From contig JACRIW010000049.1 in assembly GCA_016215625.1 (NCBI GenBank), positions 1 to 39,549 on the forward strand: DNA of 39,549 nucleotides. The letters run 5' to 3'. The stretch is from Candidatus Eiseniibacteriota bacterium (GTDB taxonomy: Bacteria; Eisenbacteria; RBG-16-71-46). Each line of letters opens with the position of its first letter. Positions within the stretch are counted from its first letter, which is position 1. Below the pieces are notes generated by a model. The model was not told the DNA's origin, made no database searches, and was given only the letters and a program-made list of their open reading frames with translations. Positions 15,582-23,657 of the stretch are shown piece after piece. The translations under genes were made by a program, and so were the position numbers.

Positions 15582-17086
15582 GGGCGGCCCTCCTCTTCAC
15601 GCGTGCTCCGCGCGGGGGCGTCCTGCGCGGGCGGCTCGGCGGTGTTCTCGACCGGCAGCAGCCGCAGCCCGGCGGCGCTCGCCACGGGCGCGGCTTCGCC
15701 CGTGGGCGTGAGGCGCACGCGCATCGCGGCGGCCTCGCCCGCTTCCGCCTCGACCCGGCGCGACAGCCGTTCGGCGGCGCGCGAGGTGCGCTCGCCCGCG
15801 GCCGACAACCGCTCACCCTTGCGCGCGGCGTCCTGCACCATCTCGCGCACGCGCTCGAGCAGGCGCTGCGCGTCGTCGTACGTGCGCTCGCGCCCGGCCG
15901 GCGGCGCGGTGACGCCCGCGCTCTCGAGCTTCTGCAGCGCGCGCGTGCGTGCGGCGGCCATGGTCTGCATGGCGTCGGACACGGCGAGGTCGATGTCGTC
16001 CGCGAACGTCGCGGTGCGGTCGGTGATCGCGCGCACGTCCTGCGCGAGCTGCTTGAGTTCGCCCGCGTTCTCGTCCGCGCCGGCGCTCTCGCGCGCGGGC
16101 GCCGAGACCGCCTGGATCGCGATCAGCGTGGCGCGGTTGGACAGCGACTGCACCTGTGCCGAGACGTCGTGCACGCGCAGCATGGCGCGGCCGATCGCGT
16201 CCACGCTCTCCTGCGAGGCGTCCACGAGTTCCTCGATCGCCGCGCGCGCCGCCTGGCCGTCGCTCGAGGGCGCGGCCGTCGCGCCGAGCTGGTCGAGCGC
16301 CGTCTGCAGCTCGCCCGAGAGCCGCTGCAGCTCGCGCACCGTCGTGAGCATGGCGGTCGCCTCGACGAAGCCGCGCTCGGCCTGCGTCGCGGACTCCTGC
16401 GCGTCGGCGAGCGCCGCGCCGAGTTCGCCCGCCACCTGCTGCGCCGCGTCTCGGTTCTGCTCGTCCACGACCGCGCGCCGCGCGAAGCCGCGCGCGAGCG
16501 TGTCGTTGAGTTCGGCGAGCGCGCCCGTCGGGATCGCGGGGGCTTCCCAGGTCTCGGTCGCGAGCCAGCGGTCGGCCGCGAGCTGCATCGCGGCGAGCTG
16601 GCCGCGCAGCTGTTCGATCTCCTCGGCGGCGTGCCCCACCGTGCGCAGCCGCGTGAGCGTGGACTGCACTTCCTCGGCGAGGTCGCCGAGCTCGCCCCAG
16701 CCGCCGCCGGAGGGCAGCCCGCGCAACTCGGAGACGCGCCCGGTGCGCAGCGCCCGCAGCAGGATGCGCAGCTGTCCGACGATGTGGTGGTCGAGCCACG
16801 CGGCGAGCGCGAGCCCGGCGAGCACCGCGACGAACGCGACGCCCGAGAGCCACGCGAGCAGCTGCGCCGTGTCCACCGCCCCGGGTGTGATCCGCGTGCC
16901 CATGACCCAGAGCGAGCCCAGGCCCGCGGCGGCGCCACCGGCGATGCAGCCCAGCCACAGTCGTGCGCGCAGCCCGGCCCGGGGCTCGGGTTCGGGACTC
17001 GACACGGGCTTCGCGGTTCGCACGGGGGCGATCTTCATGGGGGGTCGCTTGGGAGTGCTCACACCCGGTGGGTTCGCAAGTGACAT
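15578..17086 (-). CDS. Chemoreceptor-like membrane coiled-coil protein without a sensor domain
   Basis: 502 residues. A Pro-rich cytoplasmic N-terminus is followed by two membrane helices (about 42-62 and 76-98) separated by only a dozen residues, so no periplasmic ligand domain. Then a HAMP-like stretch (100-150, with GWGELGDLAEEV) and a long coiled coil. Residues 304-362 resemble the chemoreceptor signalling hairpin: VHDVSAQVQSLSNRATLIAIQAV corresponds to the canonical I-x-x-IA-x-QTNLLALNAAIEAAR, and LKQLAQDVRAITDRT to the EVRxLAxxS helix, but the tip residues are not conserved. ATG 17086 has only a weak GGGG upstream; GTG 17062 or ATG 17038 are alternatives. First gene of the leftward signalling operon, overlapping the CheA-like gene. 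Confidence 0.72.
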   Translation of the reverse strand: MSLANPPGVSTPKRPPMKIAPVRTAKPVSSPEPEPRAGLRARLWLGCIAGGAAAGLGSLWVMGTRITPGAVDTAQLLAWLSGVAFVAVLAGLALAAWLDHHIVGQLRILLRALRTGRVSELRGLPSGGGWGELGDLAEEVQSTLTRLRTVGHAAEEIEQLRGQLAAMQLAADRWLATETWEAPAIPTGALAELNDTLARGFARRAVVDEQNRDAAQQVAGELGAALADAQESATQAERGFVEATAMLTTVRELQRLSGELQTALDQLGATAAPSSDGQAARAAIEELVDASQESVDAIGRAMLRVHDVSAQVQSLSNRATLIAIQAVSAPARESAGADENAGELKQLAQDVRAITDRTATFADDIDLAVSDAMQTMAAARTRALQKLESAGVTAPPAGRERTYDDAQRLLERVREMVQDAARKGERLSAAGERTSRAAERLSRRVEAEAGEAAAMRVRLTPTGEAAPVASAAGLRLLPVENTAEPPAQDAPARSTREEEGRP

Positions 17087-17580
17087 GCCCCGGACGCGCT
17101 TGCGGCGCGGCGACGCACCGCGTGCAGCCGGGGCGGAGCCCTCCGGGAGCGCTCGTGCATGTCGCGAGACGGGCGGCGGCGTCCGCGCGCGGGCGTATCG
17201 CGCTGCGCGCCAGCGCCCTGCTCGCGCGAGGGGTAGCAGACGTGCGCGACGTTACAAACAGGAATTGCAGGATGCGCGCGCGCGCAGCGCGCGACGAGCA
17301 CTTCGCCACGCGCTCCGCCGGAGCCGCGCGCGCGTTCCCGGTACCCGAAAATCGGGGCATCGCCCCCAGCGTTTGGTCCGGATGACGCGAAGTGTCGGTC
17401 GCGATGGACCTTCGTCCGCGGGCCGCGGCCCCCCCGCGCGCGCCGGGCGCGGTACTTGGGCCTGCGCGCACGCGGCGCGGGGTCGTGGCATGCCAAGTGC
17501 AGAGCACAGGGGTAGACAGGGCTCCCCCACGGCCGGACCACCCGGCCGCGCTCCGCGACCGCAGCAGCAGCGAGGACACG
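17087..17580. other. Divergent intergenic region, 494 bp
   Basis: No convincing gene. It holds an alternating purine-pyrimidine GC tract (about 17271-17304, with smaller ones nearby) and a sigma-54-type promoter match pointing right (17486-17501). The leftward promoter of the receptor-like gene was not identified with confidence. Slightly AT-richer spots occur near 17252-17270 and 17345-17356. Confidence 0.6.
17486..17501 (+). promoter_or_regulatory. Sigma-54-type (-24/-12) promoter match
   Basis: TGGCATGCCAAGTGCA fits the TGGCAYR-N4-TTGCW consensus at every defined position but one (G for the first T of TTGC), with the GG and GC doublets exactly 12 bases apart. Transcription would begin near 17512, about 69 bases before the ATG at 17581. 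No sigma-54 activator gene is in the window. Confidence 0.6.
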
Positions 17581-18345
17581 ATGGACCCGCGCCAATACGT
17601 CGACCTGAAGGACAACAGCCGCGACCTGCAGCCGACGTACTACTTCATGATCAACTGTCTCCTGTACAGCCGCATGGAGACGGGCCTCGTGTCGAACCAG
17701 GACTGCTACGACGAGGACGTGAACGTCTACCTGGCGCACCTGCTCCACGCGTTCATCAACCCCGAGTACGTGGACCAGTCCAAGAAATTCCTGTCCAAGT
17801 ACGACGCCGACGTCTTCCGCCGCCTGTCCACGTCCACGGACGCACGGCTCAAGTACCAGATCTACAAGACCAACGCCGACTTCCTGCTGGTCTCGATCGG
17901 CATCTTCGATCACCCGATCATCACCGGGGCGTCGCGTTCGCGCCTGCAGCCGAGCGAAGAGGCGTACATCGGCCGCGGCAAGACCTACTACCACTTCGCG
18001 TACACGTACTCGCAGCAGATGCACCGCAAGAACGCGGGCGTGTCCGAGGTGCTCGAGAAGCTGTCGAACGGCTTCGAGAAGTACCTGCGCATCCTGTCGC
18101 ACATGCGCGGCGAGTACTTGGACCTGATGAAGCGCTTCTCGGCGGGCGAGGTCTACCACCTCGAGCGCAGCATCGACGAGCACTCGCAGCAGGAACTGCT
18201 CAAGGTGAAGCAGGACGAGCTGCTCGAGCTCTACACCGCCTGGCAGAACGCGCCGTCCACCGGCGCGAAGGAGGATCTCGAGCGCGTCGTGAGCGAGATC
18301 CGCCAGATCAACCCCGGATTCCAGTTCGAACTGCCCAAACGCTGA
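17581..18345 (+). CDS. Conserved-looking protein of unknown function
   Basis: 254 residues from ATG 17581, with GAGGACAC before it. I do not recognise a family. It is soluble (no signal peptide or membrane helix), helical by pattern, and unusually rich in Tyr, Lys, Asn and Gln for this GC-rich genome (for example QPTYYFMINCLLYSRMET and GRGKTYYHFAYTYSQQMHRKN), which points to strong constraint on the protein sequence. The central part repeats the theme YLAHLLHAF / KYDADVFRRL / KYQIYKTNADFLLVSIGIFD. The C-terminal 60 residues look like a coiled coil with HSQQELLKVKQDELLELYTAW. It stands alone behind a sigma-54-type promoter and is followed by a strong hairpin. Role unknown. Confidence 0.8.
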   Translation: MDPRQYVDLKDNSRDLQPTYYFMINCLLYSRMETGLVSNQDCYDEDVNVYLAHLLHAFINPEYVDQSKKFLSKYDADVFRRLSTSTDARLKYQIYKTNADFLLVSIGIFDHPIITGASRSRLQPSEEAYIGRGKTYYHFAYTYSQQMHRKNAGVSEVLEKLSNGFEKYLRILSHMRGEYLDLMKRFSAGEVYHLERSIDEHSQQELLKVKQDELLELYTAWQNAPSTGAKEDLERVVSEIRQINPGFQFELPKR

Positions 18346-18394
18346 ACGACTCGAAGGACGTGCCCGAGTCTTCTCCAGTCGCGGGCAACGCGAA

Positions 18395-18422
18395 GGCCCC
18401 GGAGCCAGGTGGCACCGGGGCC
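18395..18422. terminator. Bidirectional hairpin between convergent genes
   Basis: GGCCCCGG (18395-18402) and CCGGGGCC (18415-18422) are perfectly complementary around a 12-base loop. No T-run on the plus side. Serves both convergent unknown genes if functional. Confidence 0.6.
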
Positions 18423-18453
18423 GTTCGCTGCGCCGTTCGGGGGCCGGCGAATC

Positions 18454-19011
18454 TCAGGCGGGCGTGAGCTGCGCGCGGTTCCAGTGCGGCGGAGCGTCGT
18501 AGACGCGCGGCGCGTGCTCGTCCTCGAGCACGAAGCGGCACCAGTCGCCGGGCGTCGCCCACACGATGTCGAGCTCCTGCGTCGCGCGGTCCACGCGCGC
18601 GCCGTACACGGGACGCCCCCAGTGCGGCGACGGCAGCCCGGGCGCGGTGTGCGTCGCGAGGCAGCCGAGCCAGCGCCGCGCGCGCTCGCGGATCTCGGCG
18701 GGCGAGTCGCCGTGGTCGTACGCGACCACGAGTTCGTGTTCGCGGTGCAGCGCCCACAGCCGCAGGTGCTCGGCGCCGAAGTAGCGCAGCACGCCGTCCT
18801 CGATGCGTTCGGCGATCGCCATGCGCGGCACGACCACGTCGCGCAGACGCTCGAAGAACTCGCGCGTCCACCGCACCGCGCGCGGATCGTTCGCGTCCCC
18901 ACGCACCTGCGCCTCGTCGGGCGAGAGCGAGTAGTACAGTCGGCGGCGCTGGTTCTGCTCGATCATGCGGCGCACGACGGGATTGCCGCGGCGGGTACCG
19001 ATGGGTCGCAT
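18454..19011 (-). CDS. Unknown soluble protein
   Basis: 185 residues, starting at ATG 19011 after an excellent ribosome site (AGGAGGAG at about three to eight bases). No family recognised. No signal peptide or membrane helix. It contains VRWTREFFERLRDVVVPRMAIAERIEDGVLRYFG, which looks like a helical pair, then LWALHREHELVVAYDHGDSPAEIRERARRWLG, and a Trp/His/Pro-rich C-terminal half (PHWGRPVYGARVDRATQELDIVWATPGDWCRF). Acidic and aromatic residues are plentiful but no catalytic signature is evident. Convergent with the 17581 gene, and upstream of guaB on the same strand order is guaB first (19154-20641) then 142 bp then this gene. Confidence 0.75.
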   Translation of the reverse strand: MRPIGTRRGNPVVRRMIEQNQRRRLYYSLSPDEAQVRGDANDPRAVRWTREFFERLRDVVVPRMAIAERIEDGVLRYFGAEHLRLWALHREHELVVAYDHGDSPAEIRERARRWLGCLATHTAPGLPSPHWGRPVYGARVDRATQELDIVWATPGDWCRFVLEDEHAPRVYDAPPHWNRAQLTPA

Positions 19012-19153
19012 GGTCTCCTCCTCCCGGAAGGATCAGGCCAGTGACGAATCGCTCGAGCGGGTGGGGCCGCACACGGAATGTAGCGAATGCGTGATGTTCG
19101 TGGGGCACGAAAACGGATGAAACTGCGCGGCGGGCGGAATCACCCACGCGCGT

Positions 19154-20641
19154 TCAACGCACTTCGTAGTTCGGCGCTTCCTTCGTGATCTTGATGTCGT
19201 GCGGATGGCTCTCGCGCAGGCCGGCGCTGCTGATGCGCGAGAAGCGCGCCTTCGTGCGCAGTTCGTCGATCGTGCGCACGCCGCAGTAGCCCATGCCGGC
19301 ACGCAGGCCGCCGATCATCTGGTACACCGTCGTCGCGAGCGGCCCCTTGAAGGGCACGCGCCCCTCGATGCCCTCGGGCACGAGCTTCGCGAGTTCGTCG
19401 GTGTTCTCCTGGAAGTAGCGTTCGCGGCTGCCCTTCGCCGCCGCCATCGCACCCAGCGATCCCATGCCGCGATAGACCTTGTACTGACGGCCCTCGAGCA
19501 GCAGCAGCTCGCCGGGGCTCTCCTCGCAGCCGGCGAAGAGCCCGCCGATCATCACCGTGTGGCCTCCGGCGGCGAGCGCCTTGACGATGTCACCCGTGTA
19601 CTTGATGCCGCCGTCGGCGATCACGGGCACGTCGGTGCACTCGAGCGCCTTCGCCGCCTCGAGCACGGCGGTGATCTGCGCCATGCCGGCGCCGCTCACC
19701 ACACGCGTCGTGCAGATCGCGCCCGGCCCCATGCCGACCTTCACGGCGTCCGCGCCCGCATCGGCCAGCGCGCGCGCGCCCTCGCCGGTGCTCACGTTGC
19801 CCGCGACGAGGTCGGCGCCGCTCACGGCGGCGCGCAGCTGCTTCGTGGCCTCGATCACGCCGATGCTGTGGCCGTGCGCGCTGTCGAGCACGAGCGCGTC
19901 CACGCCCACGCGCACGAGTTCCTGCGCGCGCTCGAGGAAGTCGCCGCCGGCGCCGATCGCCGCCGCGACGCGCAGGCGCCCGAGCTCGTCCTTGCACGCG
20001 TGCGGGTGACGGATGCGCTTCTCGATGTCCTTGACCGTGATGAGGCCCTTGAGCTCCCCGGCCTCGTTCACGACCGGCAGCTTCTCGATCCGGTGCTTCG
20101 CGAGGATGTCCTTCGCCTCGACGAGCGTCGTGCCGACGGGCGCGGTCACGAGCTTCTCGCGCGTCATCACTTCGGACACGAGGCGCGAGTGGTCGTCCTC
20201 GAAGCGCAGGTCGCGGTTCGTGAGGATGCCGACGAGCCTGCCGTGCTCGGTGATCGGCACGCCGGAAATGTGGAAGCGCGCCATGATCGCGTGCGCGTCG
20301 GCGATGGTCGCCGTCGGCGGCAGCGTGACCGGGTCCACGATCATGCCGCTCTCGGAGCGCTTCACGCGGTCCACCTGCGCGGCCTGGTCCTCGATCGTGA
20401 GGGTCTTGTGGATGACGCCCAGCCCGCCTTCACGCGCGAGCGCGATGGCGAGACCGGACTCGGTCACCGTGTCCATCGCCGCGCTCACGATCGGGATGTT
20501 GATCGACAGGCGCCGCGAGAACCGCGAACGCACGTCCACTTCGCGCGGATGCACGGCGGAGTAGCGCGGGATCAGCAGCACGTCGTCGAAGGTCAGCGCC
20601 TCGGGGCCGACCTTCTCGTTCCAGGCAATGCGCTCGCTCAC
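19154..20641 (-). CDS. guaB: Inosine-5'-monophosphate dehydrogenase
   Basis: 495 residues, full length. Oxidises IMP to XMP with NAD+, the first committed step of GMP synthesis, in the cytoplasm. N-terminal [15 protein letters not shown], two CBS domains (about 95-215, with [11 protein letters not shown] and [11 protein letters not shown]), DSAHGHS, the catalytic-Cys loop [29 protein letters not shown], the flap region with [10 protein letters not shown], and EGRVPFKGP are all present. ATG 20641 has a ribosome site AAGGAGC upstream. A terminator just upstream separates it from the outer-membrane gene, so it is expressed from its own promoter, which I could not place confidently. Confidence 0.98.
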   Translation of the reverse strand: MSERIAWNEKVGPEALTFDDVLLIPRYSAVHPREVDVRSRFSRRLSINIPIVSAAMDTVTESGLAIALAREGGLGVIHKTLTIEDQAAQVDRVKRSESGMIVDPVTLPPTATIADAHAIMARFHISGVPITEHGRLVGILTNRDLRFEDDHSRLVSEVMTREKLVTAPVGTTLVEAKDILAKHRIEKLPVVNEAGELKGLITVKDIEKRIRHPHACKDELGRLRVAAAIGAGGDFLERAQELVRVGVDALVLDSAHGHSIGVIEATKQLRAAVSGADLVAGNVSTGEGARALADAGADAVKVGMGPGAICTTRVVSGAGMAQITAVLEAAKALECTDVPVIADGGIKYTGDIVKALAAGGHTVMIGGLFAGCEESPGELLLLEGRQYKVYRGMGSLGAMAAAKGSRERYFQENTDELAKLVPEGIEGRVPFKGPLATTVYQMIGGLRAGMGYCGVRTIDELRTKARFSRISSAGLRESHPHDIKITKEAPNYEVR

Positions 20642-20666
20642 GGGAAAGCTCCTTGCCGAAAACGTC

Positions 20667-20695
20667 GAAGCCGCAGCGTGTCGCGCTGCGGCTTC
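20667..20695 (-). terminator. Intrinsic terminator between the barrel-protein gene and guaB
   Basis: Perfect 12-base arms (20667-20678 and 20684-20695) around a five-base loop, followed on the minus strand by GACGTTTT. Lies six bases after the stop of the barrel-protein gene. Confidence 0.85.
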
Positions 20696-20701
20696 GTTGG
20701 T

Positions 20702-21463
20702 TCAGTGGGACGGCGTCGGCGCGGGGGCCGGCGGCGTACTCGACGCGGGCTTCTTCTTCCCGCGATTGAAATCGAAGTAGTAGTGCACGCCGAACCGCGT
20801 CTCGAAGTTCAGCGGGTTGCCGTTGAACCCTTCGACGAACTGATCGTCGCGCGTGGCGTACGCCATGTGCGTGGCCACCGTCCACTCGAGCGACGTGTTC
20901 GCGAGGCCCTTGTTGAAGCGCTCGATCCCGAACTCGGCGGTGCCGGCCAGGTACGTGCCCTGATGCAGCCGCTTCGTGGTCGGGTCCTTGAGCACCTTGC
21001 GGCGGTTCTGCACCACCACGCGATACGCGCCCGGGCCGGCGCCGACGTGCCAGCGCCAGCGGGCACCGCCGCCCGCACGCTGCCACTGGGCGTTCGCGCC
21101 GACGAGCTGCAGGAGCACCCGCCCCTTGGTCTCGTCCTGCGGGAAGTTCGGGTCGGTGAACGGCATCAGCGTGGAGTTTCCGTAGGCGGCCCACGTGAAA
21201 TAGGGGCTCACCTGCCACTGCCAGTGCTCGCTCTGCACGTAGCGGTAGCTGCCTTCGAACGTGAGGCGGGGCAACGCACCTTCGGAGTAGTCACCGTCCG
21301 CGGCGAACCAGGAACTGCCGAGCTGGAATCCGATGGCGCCTCGGCCCGCACGTGCGGGCGACTGGGTCGCGCGGGTGGAATCGGCCTGCTGGGCGTGACT
21401 GACGGCGACGCTCGAAAGCAGCAGGAAGACCGCGACACTCGCGAGGCGAACGCGAGAGATCAT
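20702..21463 (-). CDS. Outer-membrane beta-barrel-like protein
   Basis: 253 residues from ATG 21463 (AGGAG ten bases upstream); an earlier ATG at 21481 is possible. Signal peptide 1-24 ending in SHAQ. The mature part has repeated alternating aromatic strands (GFQLGSSWFAADGDYSEG, TFEGSYRYVQSEHWQWQVSPYFTWAAYG, LAGTAEFGIERFNKG, FETRFGVHYYFDF) as in small eight-stranded barrels, and ends in the aromatic FDFN strand followed by a disordered Lys/Pro/Ala tail. The tail after the last strand is unusual, because barrels usually end in the aromatic residue. Function unknown; probably a structural or porin-like outer-membrane protein. Single-gene unit with its own promoter and terminator. Confidence 0.78.
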   Translation of the reverse strand: MISRVRLASVAVFLLLSSVAVSHAQQADSTRATQSPARAGRGAIGFQLGSSWFAADGDYSEGALPRLTFEGSYRYVQSEHWQWQVSPYFTWAAYGNSTLMPFTDPNFPQDETKGRVLLQLVGANAQWQRAGGGARWRWHVGAGPGAYRVVVQNRRKVLKDPTTKRLHQGTYLAGTAEFGIERFNKGLANTSLEWTVATHMAYATRDDQFVEGFNGNPLNFETRFGVHYYFDFNRGKKKPASSTPPAPAPTPSH

Positions 21464-21520
21464 GCGAGGGAAGCTCCTCATTCCGCGAGGGATAGGTGGG
21501 CCCGGTACAGTTGGCGCGGC

Positions 21521-21550
21521 ACTATAGGAAGGCGCGTGAAGGGGTGTCAA
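21521..21550 (-). promoter_or_regulatory. Sigma-70-type promoter of the barrel-protein gene
   Basis: Minus strand TTGACA (21550-21545), 18-base spacer, TATAGT (21526-21521). Transcription would start near 21514, giving a leader of about 50 bases before ATG 21463. Confidence 0.8.
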
Positions 21551-21988
21551 GAAATCGGCCCGTCACTCGCGGCGCGAACGACGCTCCACCTTCCGGACCC
21601 GGGGCCGGCTCCGGGCGAGCGACCACAGCGGCGTCGGTCCGGCGACGGTGGTGACGGCTCGCGGCCGGTCGGCGAGCGGGCGCCCGATGGGGCGGCGGCA
21701 CTTGCGACCGGGCGGCTCCCGGCCCGGGGCTTGCCCGTGTCCTCGGGCGAGTCGCTCGCCGGCGGGGAACCCACCACCCCAGCCGCAGTCCCATCCCTCA
21801 CCCCGACCCACCTCGTACCGTTCGAGTCATCGGGTCCGGCCGCCAACCGGGCCCCGTCCCGGCCGGCGAGCGACTGGCTTCCGTTGCTGGCGCGCCGCAT
21901 CGGGCGGCCTCCGGCCGCCGCGGTCGGGGGCACCTCCCTTCGCGGCTCCCCGCCCCGGCGTTCCCGTCCTCACGCCAAAGTGCTTGCG

Positions 21989-22018
21989 TTGACACCCTGA
22001 TAACGCGCCGCATAGACT
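21989..22018 (+). promoter_or_regulatory. Sigma-70-type promoter of the secDF operon
   Basis: TTGACA (21989-21994), 18-base spacer, TAGACT (22013-22018). Predicted start near 22025. Confidence 0.75.
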
Positions 22019-22038
22019 TCGCCCCTCAATTTCTCGCA

Positions 22039-22070
22039 CGCCGGGAGGGGACAAGCCTGCCCTCCCGGCG
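22039..22070 (+). promoter_or_regulatory. Leader hairpin before secD
   Basis: Perfect 11-base arms (22039-22049 and 22060-22070) around a ten-base loop, directly between the predicted transcription start and the first codon. No T-run follows, so not a simple terminator. It could affect translation or mRNA stability. Confidence 0.55.
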
Positions 22071-22079
22071 GTTGACCGT

Positions 22080-23642
22080 ATGGGGGCACGCATGTCTCGC
22101 TCGGACCTTCTGAAGTTGGCGGGTGTCGTCCTGGTGACCGCTCTGGCCGCCTGGTTCCTCTACCCGTCCTACACCTACTACTCGATGACGCCGGCGCAGA
22201 CGGAAGCGCTGGCCCCGAAGAAGCTCGCCGAGCTTCGCAAGAAGGCCATTCACCTCGGCCTCGACCTCCAGGGCGGCCTGCAGCTGCTGCTCGAAGTGGA
22301 CAAGTCGAAGCTGTCGGCGGCCGAAGCGAAGGACGCCACCGACCGCGCGATGGAGATCATCCGCAACCGAGTGGACCAGTTCGGCGTCGCCGAGCCGCTC
22401 ATCCAGCGCGAAGGCGAGGACCGCATCGCGGTGCAGCTGCCCGGCCTGACCGACCGCGCGCGCGCGATCGAGCTCATCGGCAAGACGGCGCTTCTCGAGT
22501 TCAAGCTGGTGCGCACTCCCGAAGAGACGAAGGCGACGTTCGACCGCCTCGACGCGTTCTTCGCCGCGAGCAACACGGCCGAGACCGACACGACGCTGCG
22601 CCTCCACCCGATCACGGGCCGCATGCTCGACCAGGGCGTGTTCCCCGAGACCGAGGCGGCGATCGTCGAGAAGCTGCTCGCCTCGACGAACCTCGACAGC
22701 ATCCTTCCTCCCGACACGCAGGTGCTGTGGGAGAAGGGCGCACGTGACATCGGTGGCGTGAACGCCCGCACGCTCTACGTGCTCAAGCGTTCGGCCGAGA
22801 TGACCGGCGGCTCGGTCTCGACCGCGGACGCCGCGGTCGGCCTCGACCCGAACCAGCCCGGCGCGTGGGGCGTGAGCATGAACATGACGCCCAAGGGCCG
22901 CACCGAGTTCGCGCGCGTGACCGGCGCCAACGTCGGCCGCCAGCTCTCCATCGTGCTCGACGGCGTCGTGCAGTCCGCTCCGAACATCCAGGACCGCATT
23001 CCCGGCGGCAACGCGCGCATCACGGGCAGCTTCGACATCAACTCGTCGAAGGACCTCGCGATCGTGCTGCGCGCCGGCGCCCTGCCCGCTCCGGTCAAGA
23101 TCCTCGAAGAGCGCACGGTCGGACCGTCGCTCGGCGGCGACTCGATCCAGCAGGGTGTGCGCGCGGGCCTCATCGGCACCGCGATGATCGTCGCGTTCAT
23201 GGTCGTCTACTACCAGCTCTCCGGCGTCGTCGCCGTGCTGGCGATGATCCTGAACACGTTCTACATCCTCGCGATCCTCGCCTACTCCGGCGCGACGCTC
23301 ACGCTGCCCGGCATCGCCGGCCTCGTGCTCACCGTCGGTATGGCCGTCGACACGAACGTGCTGATCTTCGAGCGCATCCGCGAAGAGCTCCGCAGTGGAC
23401 GCAGCATCCGTCAGGCGGTGGATCTGGGCTACGACCGCGCGTTCCGCACCGTCTTCGACGCGCACTCCACGCAGATCATCTCGGGCCTGTTCCTTTTCCA
23501 GTTCGGCACCGGCCCCATCAAGGGCTTCGCCTTCACCCTGATCTGGGGTCTCGTGGCCAATCTGTTCACGGCCGTGGTGTTCACCCGAATGATCTACGAC
23601 TTCTGGCTCAGCCGCGGCAAGGCTGACCGGCTCAGCATTTAA
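22080..23642 (+). CDS. secD: Protein translocase subunit SecD
   Basis: 520 residues from ATG 22080; ATG 22092 (MSRSDLL), preceded by GGGGG, is an equally good start. Inner-membrane subunit that uses the proton motive force to pull proteins through SecYEG. The first membrane helix is about 12-30, then the signature LGLDLQGGLQLLLEVD, the P1 periplasmic head region with RNRVDQFGVAEPLIQREGEDRI, GSFDINSSKDLAIVLRAGALPAP, and five C-terminal membrane helices ending with GMAVDTNVLIFERIREEL. Length is close to the short SecD form. Operon secD-secF-lipoprotein; secF starts 15 bases later. Confidence 0.96.
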   Translation: MGARMSRSDLLKLAGVVLVTALAAWFLYPSYTYYSMTPAQTEALAPKKLAELRKKAIHLGLDLQGGLQLLLEVDKSKLSAAEAKDATDRAMEIIRNRVDQFGVAEPLIQREGEDRIAVQLPGLTDRARAIELIGKTALLEFKLVRTPEETKATFDRLDAFFAASNTAETDTTLRLHPITGRMLDQGVFPETEAAIVEKLLASTNLDSILPPDTQVLWEKGARDIGGVNARTLYVLKRSAEMTGGSVSTADAAVGLDPNQPGAWGVSMNMTPKGRTEFARVTGANVGRQLSIVLDGVVQSAPNIQDRIPGGNARITGSFDINSSKDLAIVLRAGALPAPVKILEERTVGPSLGGDSIQQGVRAGLIGTAMIVAFMVVYYQLSGVVAVLAMILNTFYILAILAYSGATLTLPGIAGLVLTVGMAVDTNVLIFERIREELRSGRSIRQAVDLGYDRAFRTVFDAHSTQIISGLFLFQFGTGPIKGFAFTLIWGLVANLFTAVVFTRMIYDFWLSRGKADRLSI

Positions 23643-23657
23643 GCGAGCGAGGACACC

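Larger units (their letters stand above)
21464..22079. other. Divergent intergenic region, about 616 bp
   Basis: Contains a strong promoter at each end (21521-21550 leftward, 21989-22018 rightward) and a leader hairpin before secD. The middle 430 bp (21555-21985) is very GC-rich with several short inverted repeats, e.g. GGCGAG...CTCGCC near 21744-21760. Short open frames exist on both strands but have skewed Pro/Arg/Gly/Ser composition and no ribosome sites; I do not accept them as genes. No tmRNA, RNase P or SRP signature was recognised. Confidence 0.6.

Noticed and set aside
13509-18467. Very long plus-strand open frame opposite the signalling operon
   Set aside because: It is antisense to the three signalling genes and has Arg/Ala-heavy, domain-free sequence; long spurious frames are expected at this GC content. 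Its end only overlaps the real 17581 gene in another frame.
21547-21933. Possible 128-residue gene in the intergenic region
   Set aside because: Pro/Gly/Ser/Arg-skewed, no ribosome site, overlaps a promoter, and similar frames exist on the other strand.
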